Positions 1 through 5,425 of a stretch of 7,651 bases of DNA are shown piece after piece. Each line of letters begins with the position of its first letter. Positions within the stretch are counted from its first letter, which is position 1. The notes beneath the pieces were generated by a model. That model was not told the origin of the DNA, searched no databases, and saw only the letters and a program-made list of their open reading frames with translations. A program made the translations under genes and the position numbers. Source of the DNA: an uncultured Clostridia bacterium (GTDB lineage Bacteria > Bacillota > Clostridia > Oscillospirales > Acutalibacteraceae); assembly GCA_937876205.1 (NCBI GenBank), contig CALEII010000056.1, positions 1-7,651 on the forward strand, in the 5' to 3' direction.

Positions 1-2655
1 TGTAAGCTCTGTTTCACCCTTGGGTGTAACCTTACCTACAAGAATATCACCTGAATGAACTTCTGCACCGATACGGATAATACCGTTCTCGTCGAGGTCC
101 TTAAGAGCATCTTCACCTACATTGGGGATGTCTCTTGTGATTTCCTCGTCACCGAGCTTTGTATCACGTGCTTCAATTTCATATTCTTCAATATGGATTG
201 ATGTATAAACATCGTCACGGACAAGCTTTTCATTAAGAAGAACAGCGTCTTCGTAGTTGTAGCCTTCCCAGGTCATAAAGCCGATAAGGGCATTCTTACC
301 CAGTGAAATTTCGCCGTCGCAGGTTGAAGGACCGTCTGCGATAACGTCATTCTTTTCTACTCTCTGACCTACTGTGACAATGGGCTTCTGGTTGATACAT
401 GTTCCCTGGTTGGAACGCATAAACTTGATAAGCTCATATACATCGTGATCTTTATCATCAGTAGCAATAACAATCTTATCTGCACTGACCTTTGTAACAG
501 TACCTGCACGCTTTGCGATAACTGCAACACCTGAGTCAACAGCTGCCTTGTACTCCATACCTGTACCGACAATGGGAGAATCTGTCTTAAGAAGGGGCAC
601 TGCCTGCTTCTGCATGTTTGATCCCATCAGAGCTCGGTTAGCGTCGTCGTTCTCAAGGAAGGGAATCATTGCTGTTGCAACAGAAACAACCATCTTGGGT
701 GAAACGTCCATATAATCTGCTTCTGCAGCAGGGATTTCACGGAACTCATCACGGAAACGGACTGTTACCTTTTCATTTATAAAGTGACCTTCAGCATCAA
801 GAGGCTCATTAGCCTGAGCTACCATAAACTCATCCTCGACGTCTGCTGTCATATATTCAACCTCTTCAAGAACTCTGCCTGTTGCCTTGTCTACACGGCG
901 GAAGGGAGCCTCGATGAAGCCGTACTTATTGATTCTTGCGAATGTTGCAAGGGACGAAATAAGACCGATGTTGGGACCTTCGGGAGTCTCAATGGGACAC
1001 ATACGTCCGTAGTGTGAATAGTGAACGTCTCGAACTTCGAAGCCTGCACGGTCACGTGAAAGACCGCCGGGGCCGAGAGCTGAGAGTCTTCTCTTGTGTG
1101 TAAGCTCTGCAAGAGGATTGTTCTGGTCCATAAACTGAGAAAGAGGTGATGAACCGAAGAACTCTTTGATAGCTGCAACAACGGGACGGATATTGATAAG
1201 TGACTGAGGTGAAACCTTGTCACCCTCCTGAGCCTGAAGAGACATTCTCTCCTTGATGACTCTTTCCATTCTTGTGAATCCGATTCTTACCTGATTCTGA
1301 AGAAGCTCGCCTACTGAACGGATTCTTCTGTTGCCGAGGTGGTCAATATCGTCAAGAGAGCCGATATCGTTACCGAGACAGTTGAGGTAGTTGATAGAAG
1401 CAAGGATATCTTCAATTACGATATGCTTCGGGATAAGAAGATCGCAATTAGCCTTGAGTGCCTCCATAACTGCATCTGCTGTGAATTCGCAGTCAGCAAG
1501 GATTTCCTTGAGAGCCTTGAAGCTTACCTTTTCATTTATACTGATATCCTCAAGCATTTCTGCTGTGATACCTTCGGGAAGGTAAGGAAGAATATCAACC
1601 ATACCTGTAGATATAATTTTAACAACTGTGCCTGCGTCATTCTTAACGAAAGCGGTGTCAACACCTGCCTGCTCAATTGCAAAAGCCTTTTCTTTTGTTA
1701 TCTTTTCGCCCTCTTCTGCAAGGATTTCACCTGTTGAGGGGTCAACAACAGTCTCAGCAAGAATCTGATATCTGAGTCTGTCTGCAATACCGAGCTTCTT
1801 ATTATATTTGTATCTGCCGACTCTTGAAATGTCATAACGGTGCTCATCAAAGAAGAGACCTGAGAGGTATGACTTTGCAGTGTCAACCATGGGAGGCTCA
1901 CCGGGACGAAGCTTCTTATAAACATCAAGAAGAGCTTCTTCCGAATTCTTTGTTGCGTCCTTTTCAAGAGTTACCTTGATTCTGTCGTCATAACCGAAGA
2001 ATGCGTCAATATCACTGTTTGAATTAAGTATATTGTTGTCAAGGAAACAGCCGAGAGCTCTGACAAATGTTGTGATAAAAATCTTTCTTGTCTTATCAAT
2101 TCTGACATAGAATACATCATTCTGGTCAGTTTCGTACTCAAGCCAAGCACCTCTGTTGGGGATTACGGTTGAAGTAAAGAGCTTTTTACCTGTCTTATCT
2201 CTTGACATATCGAAGTAAACGCCGGGTGAACGGACAAGCTGAGAGATAATGACACGCTCAGCACCGTTGATAACAAAGGTACCGCTTTCTGTCATCTGAG
2301 GGAAATCACCCATATAGATTTCGTCCTCTTTTATTGTTCCGCCTGTTGCTTTGTTTACAAGTCTTGCCTTAACCCTGAGAGGAGCAGCGTAAGTAGCATC
2401 ACGCTCTTTACACTCCTTGACTGTATACTTGGGCTTGTCGTCCATTCTGTAATCGACGAATTCAAGAGCCAGATTACCCGAATAATCTGATATCTCGTCG
2501 ATATCTCTGAACACTTCTCTCAGACCCTTGTCAAGGAACCACTGATATGAGTTCTTCTGCACCTCAATAAGGTTGGGCATATCCATAACCTCGTTGATTT
2601 TTGCAAAGCTCATTCTGGTTTTGCTTCCCTGTTTGACAGGTTTAACGTTGACCAT
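1..2655 (-). CDS. rpoB: RNA polymerase beta subunit, partial (C-terminal part outside window)
   Basis: Beta subunit of DNA-dependent RNA polymerase, which forms one side of the catalytic cleft with beta'. The minus-strand frame is open for 885 codons to the window edge; family members usually have about 1,150-1,250 residues, so roughly the last quarter to third is missing. The start is fixed: ATG at 2655-2653 has GGAG nine bases upstream and an in-frame TGA two codons before it. Recognisable blocks are VIISQLVRSPGVYF near the N-terminal third, the rifampicin-binding cluster (residues 501-527, GSSPLSQFMDQNN then THKRRLSALGPGGL), CPIETPEGPNIGL, and GKVTPKGETEL at the edge. The residues equivalent to E. 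coli D516, H526 and S531 are wild type (D510, H520, S525), so no classical rifampicin-resistance substitution is seen at these positions. rpoC would be expected downstream, outside the window. The gene upstream is divergent guaB, not rplL. Confidence 0.98.
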   Translation of the reverse strand, partial: MVNVKPVKQGSKTRMSFAKINEVMDMPNLIEVQKNSYQWFLDKGLREVFRDIDEISDYSGNLALEFVDYRMDDKPKYTVKECKERDATYAAPLRVKARLVNKATGGTIKEDEIYMGDFPQMTESGTFVINGAERVIISQLVRSPGVYFDMSRDKTGKKLFTSTVIPNRGAWLEYETDQNDVFYVRIDKTRKIFITTFVRALGCFLDNNILNSNSDIDAFFGYDDRIKVTLEKDATKNSEEALLDVYKKLRPGEPPMVDTAKSYLSGLFFDEHRYDISRVGRYKYNKKLGIADRLRYQILAETVVDPSTGEILAEEGEKITKEKAFAIEQAGVDTAFVKNDAGTVVKIISTGMVDILPYLPEGITAEMLEDISINEKVSFKALKEILADCEFTADAVMEALKANCDLLIPKHIVIEDILASINYLNCLGNDIGSLDDIDHLGNRRIRSVGELLQNQVRIGFTRMERVIKERMSLQAQEGDKVSPQSLINIRPVVAAIKEFFGSSPLSQFMDQNNPLAELTHKRRLSALGPGGLSRDRAGFEVRDVHYSHYGRMCPIETPEGPNIGLISSLATFARINKYGFIEAPFRRVDKATGRVLEEVEYMTADVEDEFMVAQANEPLDAEGHFINEKVTVRFRDEFREIPAAEADYMDVSPKMVVSVATAMIPFLENDDANRALMGSNMQKQAVPLLKTDSPIVGTGMEYKAAVDSGVAVIAKRAGTVTKVSADKIVIATDDKDHDVYELIKFMRSNQGTCINQKPIVTVGQRVEKNDVIADGPSTCDGEISLGKNALIGFMTWEGYNYEDAVLLNEKLVRDDVYTSIHIEEYEIEARDTKLGDEEITRDIPNVGEDALKDLDENGIIRIGAEVHSGDILVGKVTPKGETELT

Positions 2656-2736
2656 GAATCATCACTCCGTTCTTTTTTTATCCCGTGATCTATCATAAAA
2701 CATCAGAAAAATCCTCATTTTGCTTAAATTTTACTG

Positions 2737-2764
2737 TTGATTTTTCCGAATTTTGTGCTATAAT
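2737..2764 (+). promoter_or_regulatory. Possible second plus-strand promoter (distal guaB promoter or antisense to rpoB leader)
   Basis: TTGATT (2737-2742), a 16-base spacer and TATAAT (2759-2764) preceded by an extended -10 TG (2756-2757). Transcription would start near 2771, run antisense to the rpoB leader and reach guaB with a leader of about 230 nt; no terminator intervenes. The surrounding sequence is very AT-rich, so a chance match is possible. Confidence 0.35.
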
Positions 2765-2795
2765 TATCTAAAGACTTTTTCGTCTGAAGTATAGC
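2757..2795 (-). promoter_or_regulatory. Possible structured element and mini-ORF in the rpoB leader
   Basis: In the rpoB leader, GCTATA (2795-2790) can pair with TATAGC (2762-2757), and inside it AGAC (2785-2782) can pair with GTCT (2775-2772) around a GAAAAA loop. No U-tract follows, so this is not an intrinsic terminator. The stem overlaps a 12-codon open frame, ATG at 2802 to TAA at 2764 (MDSYTSDEKVFR), which has no Shine-Dalgarno site and starts only about 10 bases after the predicted transcript start. A regulatory role is possible but weakly supported. Confidence 0.25.
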
Positions 2796-2818
2796 TATCC
2801 ATTATGAGACAGTTTAGT

Positions 2819-2847
2819 ATTATATACCATTCCCGTCAAGATGTCAA
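2819..2847 (-). promoter_or_regulatory. Consensus sigma-A-type promoter of rpoB
   Basis: On the minus strand, a perfect -35 TTGACA (2847-2842) is followed by a 17-base spacer and a perfect -10 TATAAT (2824-2819). A-rich tracts lie immediately upstream, consistent with an UP element. The predicted transcript start is near 2813, giving an rpoB leader of about 157 nt. A second TTGAC lies 8 bases downstream of the first, within a tandem repeat, but it is only 9 bases from the -10 and cannot serve it. Confidence 0.85.
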
Positions 2848-2932
2848 GAGTGTTTTTCTGATTTTTTTAAAATTTTTATCATCTTTTATATAATTCTTTT
2901 TTACATACGGACTTTTTTTGGCATTAAAAGTG

Positions 2933-2961
2933 TTGAACAAGCTGTTTCAATGTTGTATAAT
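2933..2961 (+). promoter_or_regulatory. Proximal sigma-A-type promoter of guaB
   Basis: TTGAAC (2933-2938, four of six consensus bases), a 17-base spacer and a perfect TATAAT (2956-2961). The start would be near 2968, giving a leader of about 31 nt that contains the AGGAG Shine-Dalgarno site (2985-2989), ten bases before the guaB ATG. So short a leader leaves no room for a riboswitch on this transcript. Confidence 0.8.
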
Positions 2962-2999
2962 GTCTTTTAAATATTAAATGTGAGAGGAGACACGAAACT

Positions 3000-4484
3000 A
3001 TGTTTGACAACAGAGTTCTCGCCGACACATCGGCAAAATTCGCAAAAGAAGGTCTCACCTTCGACGATGTTCTGCTTATTCCCGCAGAAAGTAACGTTCT
3101 GCCCGCAGATATTGACCTGCACACAAAGCTTACATCAAAAATCACACTTAACACACCCATTATGACAGCTGCTATGGATACCGTAACGGAGTCCAGAATG
3201 GCTATTGCAATTGCCCGTGAAGGCGGTATCGGTGTTATTCATAAGAATATGTCCATCGAACAGCAGAAGGATGAGATAGACAAGGTCAAGAGAAGTGAAA
3301 ACGGCGTTATCAAAAACCCCTTCTTCCTTCATCCCGACAACTATGTATATGAAGCAAATGAGCTTATGCACAACTACCGTATCTCAGGCGTTCCCGTCTG
3401 TGACAATGACGGTAAGCTCATAGGTATACTTACAAACCGTGACCTTCGTTTTATGACTGACTTCAATGTACCCATCAATGATGTTATGACAAAGGAGAAC
3501 CTCGTTACCTCTCACATCGGCACAACTCTTGCAGAAGCAAAAACAATTCTTATGAAACATAAGATTGAAAAGCTTCCTCTCGTTGATGATAACGGTTTCC
3601 TCAAAGGTCTTATCACAATCAAAGATATCGAAAAAGCTGTTCAGTACCCCAATTCAGCAAGAGATGAAATGGGCAGACTTCTCTGTGCAGCAGCTATCGG
3701 CGTAACAGGTGACGTGCTTGAGAGAGCTGCTGCTCTTGTTGAAGCTAATGTTGACGTTCTTGTTCTTGACTCAGCTCACGGCCATTCACAGGGCATTATG
3801 AAGGCTGTTGAAAAGGTTAAGGCAGCTTTCCCCGAAATTCCTCTTATTGCAGGTAACGTTGCAACTGCAGAAGCAACAAAGGCTCTCATAGCTGCAGGTG
3901 CAGACGCAGTCAAGGTCGGTATCGGCCCCGGCTCAATCTGTACAACACGAGTTGTTGCAGGTATCGGCGTTCCTCAGGTTACAGCAGTTTATGATGCAGC
4001 CTGCGAAGCTGCAAAGCACAATATCCCCATCATTGCAGACGGTGGTATCAAGTACTCAGGTGAAATCGTCAAGGCTCTTGCTGCAGGTGCAAATGTTGTT
4101 ATGCTCGGCTCACTTGTTGCAGGCTGTGAAGAAGCTCCCGGTGAGACAGAAATCTATCAGGGCAGACAGTTCAAGACATACAGAGGTATGGGCTCAATTG
4201 CAGCAATGAACTGCGGCAGCCGTGACAGATACTTCCAGCAGAACAACAAGAAGCTTGTTCCCGAAGGTGTTGAAGGCCGTGTTCCTTACAAGGGACTTCT
4301 TTCAGACACAGTTTACCAGCTTATGGGCGGCGTAAAATCAGGTATGGGCTACTGCGGTGCTCCCGATATCGAAACACTTCAGAACACAGCAAAGTTCATC
4401 AAGATCACAAGCGCCAGCCTTGTTGAGAGCCATCCTCACGATGTTTATATCACAAAGGAAGCTCCCAACTACTCAGCAAAGTAA
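3000..4484 (+). CDS. guaB: Inosine-5'-monophosphate dehydrogenase
   Basis: Cytosolic enzyme that oxidises IMP to XMP with NAD+, the first committed step of GMP synthesis. The 494-residue product is full length for bacterial IMPDH (about 490). The TIM-barrel catalytic domain is interrupted by two CBS domains (about residues 106-151 and 162-212), which sense purine nucleotides in this family. Visible motifs are TFDDVLLIPA near the N-terminus, DSAHGH (257-262), AGNVAT (284-289), the active-site loop GPGSICTTR with catalytic Cys314, the IMP phosphate-binding DGG (347-349), the flap YRGMGS (394-399), the Arg410-Tyr411 pair of the mobile flap, and EGVEGRVPYKG (422-432). The ATG at 3000 has a good AGGAG site. 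It is transcribed divergently from rpoB and probably cotranscribed with the TM2 gene 15 bases downstream. No defect is seen. GMP reductase is unlikely because the CBS domains and the RY flap are both present. Confidence 0.98.
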   Translation: MFDNRVLADTSAKFAKEGLTFDDVLLIPAESNVLPADIDLHTKLTSKITLNTPIMTAAMDTVTESRMAIAIAREGGIGVIHKNMSIEQQKDEIDKVKRSENGVIKNPFFLHPDNYVYEANELMHNYRISGVPVCDNDGKLIGILTNRDLRFMTDFNVPINDVMTKENLVTSHIGTTLAEAKTILMKHKIEKLPLVDDNGFLKGLITIKDIEKAVQYPNSARDEMGRLLCAAAIGVTGDVLERAAALVEANVDVLVLDSAHGHSQGIMKAVEKVKAAFPEIPLIAGNVATAEATKALIAAGADAVKVGIGPGSICTTRVVAGIGVPQVTAVYDAACEAAKHNIPIIADGGIKYSGEIVKALAAGANVVMLGSLVAGCEEAPGETEIYQGRQFKTYRGMGSIAAMNCGSRDRYFQQNNKKLVPEGVEGRVPYKGLLSDTVYQLMGGVKSGMGYCGAPDIETLQNTAKFIKITSASLVESHPHDVYITKEAPNYSAK

Positions 4485-4499
4485 TAAAGGGGTGTAAAT

Positions 4500-4829
4500 A
4501 TGGCAAAAAAAGCTGCCGCAGCTGACACTGCATACGGCACAAAGCTGAAATATAAAGGAATGAGAAGCAATCATCCCGTAAAAAGCAGATATATGGCTGC
4601 TTTTCTTGCTATGGTATTCGGCATCCTGGGTGTGAATCAGTTTTACCTGAGAAACATTATAAAGGGCTTTCTGAAAATCCTTTTCACCGTGGTGTTTATA
4701 GTGCTTGATGTGCTTTTCACTCCCCCGTTTACACTCATTCCCGTTGTTCTTTCGCTGATTTCAGGTCTTGTGTACCTGATACAGTCTGACGAAGCATTCG
4801 CAAAAGCAAACCACGTCAGAACAATATAA
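4500..4829 (+). CDS. Small TM2-domain membrane protein
   Basis: A 109-residue protein with a lysine/alanine-rich cytosolic start (1-29) and hydrophobic segments at about 31-50, 56-73 and 76-94. Residues 40-50 (FGILGVNQFYL), followed by GFLKILF, match the TM2-domain signature of closely spaced glycines, a polar residue, then FYL and a second amphipathic or membrane helix. The usual Gly after FYL is Arg51 here. TM2 proteins in bacteria have no settled biochemical role, so none is assigned. An AGGGG Shine-Dalgarno site (4488-4492) lies seven bases before the ATG. The gene follows guaB by 15 bases with no terminator between them and is followed by a strong terminator, so the two probably form one transcript; whether that reflects shared function is unknown. 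The last five codons and stop lie in a tandemly duplicated 18-bp unit. Confidence 0.88.
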   Translation: MAKKAAAADTAYGTKLKYKGMRSNHPVKSRYMAAFLAMVFGILGVNQFYLRNIIKGFLKILFTVVFIVLDVLFTPPFTLIPVVLSLISGLVYLIQSDEAFAKANHVRTI

Positions 4830-4847
4830 CACGTCAGAACAATATAA
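4812..4847 (+). repeat. 18-bp perfect tandem duplication across the TM2 gene stop codon
   Basis: The unit CACGTCAGAACAATATAA occurs twice in direct tandem (4812-4829 and 4830-4847). Unit 1 is exactly the last five codons plus the TAA stop of the TM2 gene (HVRTI-stop). Because 18 is a multiple of three, unit 2 would encode the same peptide and stop if the first stop were read through, making a built-in backup stop. It looks like a recent slippage or duplication event. Confidence 0.95.
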
Positions 4848-4861
4848 TATAATTGTATAAT

Positions 4862-4892
4862 AAAGAGTCCGAAAAAATCGGACTCTTTTTTT
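4862..4892 (+). terminator. Intrinsic terminator of the guaB-TM2 operon
   Basis: An 11-bp perfect stem (AAAGAGTCCGA, 4862-4872, with TCGGACTCTTT, 4878-4888) encloses an AAAAA loop. A run of seven T (4886-4892) overlaps the stem's 3' arm. It lies 33 bases after the TM2 stop. Confidence 0.93.
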
Positions 4893-4909
4893 ATATAAAT
4901 CATATTTAT

Positions 4910-4951
4910 AAAAAAAACAACACAGTCTGAAATTTTTTGTCAAACTGTGTT
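4910..4951 (-). terminator. Intrinsic terminator reading leftwards
   Basis: On the minus strand, AACACAGT (4951-4944) pairs with ACTGTGTT (4926-4919). After one mismatch the stem continues with TGA/TCA and closes on a 9-base loop. A G and then eight T (4917-4910) follow. On the plus strand the hairpin is followed only by ATTTGTTTG, so the strong polarity is leftward. No minus-strand protein gene lies just upstream, which implies another short transcript. Confidence 0.72.
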
Positions 4952-4982
4952 ATTTGTTTGTGTGGCAACAACTGAAGTTTGC
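4910..4982 (-). ncRNA. Candidate small RNA (about 73 nt) divergent from the XRE regulator
   Basis: A complete minus-strand transcription unit is visible: a TTGCAA-17-TATAAT promoter (5017-4989), a predicted start near 4982, and an intrinsic terminator with an 8-T tract ending at 4910. About 30 bases, CA-rich and probably unstructured, precede the terminator stem. The only reading frame starts with ATG at 4984-4982, practically at the predicted start and with no ribosome site, and ends at TGA after 14 codons (MQTSVVATQTNNTV), so coding is unlikely unless the message is leaderless. It matches no RNA family I recognise. The terminator alone could instead end rare antisense transcripts. Confidence 0.42.
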
Positions 4983-4988
4983 ATTGAT

Positions 4989-5017
4989 ATTATACCACAC
5001 TTCTGTTCCATTTGCAA
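4989..5017 (-). promoter_or_regulatory. Minus-strand promoter divergent from the XRE gene
   Basis: TTGCAA (5017-5012), an exact 17-base spacer, then a perfect TATAAT (4994-4989). Both 13-bp direct repeats of this region overlap it: one fills most of the spacer and the other starts at the -35. A repressor bound to them would block the promoter. Confidence 0.6.
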
Positions 5018-5029
5018 CACTTTTGTTCC
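4997..5029. repeat. Paired 13-bp direct repeats, probable regulator-binding sites
   Basis: ACACTTCTGTTCC (4997-5009) and ACACTTTTGTTCC (5017-5029) differ at one base and are spaced exactly 20 bp start to start, close to two helical turns, so a protein would meet both on the same DNA face. They overlap the minus-strand promoter and lie just upstream of the XRE -10. The likely ligand is the adjacent XRE protein (inference). Confidence 0.6.
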
Positions 5030-5032
5030 TTT

Positions 5033-5052
5033 ATATGCTAAAATCAGCATAT
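5033..5052 (+). promoter_or_regulatory. XRE gene promoter with an overlapping dyad
   Basis: An extended -10 (TG at 5036-5037, C, TAAAAT at 5039-5044) lies inside an inverted repeat, ATATGCT (5033-5039) and AGCATAT (5046-5052), separated by six bases. No good -35 is present at 16-18 bases, so the promoter would depend on the extended -10. The start would be near 5051, leaving a leader of about 27 nt. The dyad is a plausible autoregulatory operator. Confidence 0.45.
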
Positions 5053-5077
5053 TAAATAAATAGGGAGCTTCTGCATT

Positions 5078-5302
5078 ATGGAAACCACACAAAGAATCAG
5101 AAATATCAGAGAAGATAAAGATCTCACACAGCAACAGGTTGCTGACGGTATAGGCATAAAACGTGAACAATACAGACGATATGAAACAGGCGAAAACGAA
5201 ATGAAAGTCAGTCATATAATAAAGCTATGTGAGTTTTACAAATTATCTGCCGATTATATTATAGGATTAACAGATATAGAAACAGAAATACCTGAAAAAT
5301 GA
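5078..5302 (+). CDS. XRE-family helix-turn-helix transcriptional regulator
   Basis: A 74-residue DNA-binding protein made almost entirely of one Cro/C1-type HTH domain (about residues 5-62). The pattern TQQQVADGIGI (17-27), then KREQYRRYETGE (28-39), then DYIIGLTD near the end is typical of the family: positioning helix, turn, recognition helix and a closing helix. There is no sensor or effector domain, so it resembles small phage-type or orphan repressors. The ATG at 5078 has GGGAG (5063-5067) ten bases upstream. It is a lone plus-strand gene between the guaB-TM2 terminator and a convergent minus-strand operon, so it probably has its own promoter. The direct repeats (4997-5029) and the dyad over its -10 suggest autoregulation and control of the divergent minus-strand promoter (inference). 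The target is unknown; a phage or mobile-element remnant is possible. Confidence 0.88.
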   Translation: METTQRIRNIREDKDLTQQQVADGIGIKREQYRRYETGENEMKVSHIIKLCEFYKLSADYIIGLTDIETEIPEK

Positions 5303-5345
5303 AAAAACAGGACTTTAAGAGACACTCCGTAAGAATGTAAAACCC

Positions 5346-5392
5346 TAAAAAAGCTTTTTTACAGTCAATTGACATCATACAGGGGTGCCCCT
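5346..5392. repeat. Palindrome-rich spacer between convergent genes
   Basis: Three perfect palindromes or hairpins occur within 47 bases: TAAAAAAGCTTTTTTA (5346-5361), GTCAATTGAC (5364-5373), and AGGGG-TG-CCCCT (5381-5392). The first has a T run on both strands and could be a weak bidirectional terminator for the XRE gene and the Nudix gene, but the stem is almost all A-T. The GC-rich hairpin in an AT-rich spacer looks like part of a dispersed intergenic repeat. No ORF here is credible. Confidence 0.45.
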
Positions 5393-5425
5393 ACGACATA
5401 TCAAGCAATTTCATACGACAAATTA

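Larger units (their letters stand above)
2656..2999. other. rpoB-guaB divergent intergenic region
   Basis: This 344-base AT-rich region has no convincing gene. It holds the rpoB leader (about 2813-2656, minus strand), the rpoB core promoter (2847-2819) with an A-tract-rich stretch upstream of it that could act as an UP element (about 2851-2900 on the minus strand), and the guaB core promoter (2933-2961). A second possible plus-strand promoter lies inside the rpoB leader (2737-2764). I see no purine riboswitch fold ahead of guaB and no intrinsic terminator in either direction. Confidence 0.8.

Noticed and set aside
891..1223. 110-codon minus-strand open frame inside rpoB
   Set aside because: It is an alternative frame of the strongly conserved rpoB coding sequence, with low-complexity S/L/H-rich content and no ribosome site.
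1339..1737. 132-codon plus-strand open frame opposite rpoB
   Set aside because: It is antisense to conserved rpoB; the Cys/Asn/Phe-rich composition is typical of a shadow frame.
2765..2999. Purine riboswitch ahead of guaB
   Set aside because: The region lacks the conserved three-way-junction core and loop sequences of purine riboswitches, and the proximal promoter leaves only about 31 nt of leader.
4919..4951. Hairpin as a second plus-strand terminator for guaB-TM2
   Set aside because: On the plus strand it is followed only by ATTTGTTTG, and a strong terminator already ends 27 bases earlier; its T-tract lies on the minus strand.
4940..5215. 91-codon minus-strand open frame opposite the XRE gene
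   Set aside because: It covers the XRE coding strand in antisense and crosses the promoter and repeats. Only its last 14 codons would lie on the candidate small RNA, without a ribosome site.
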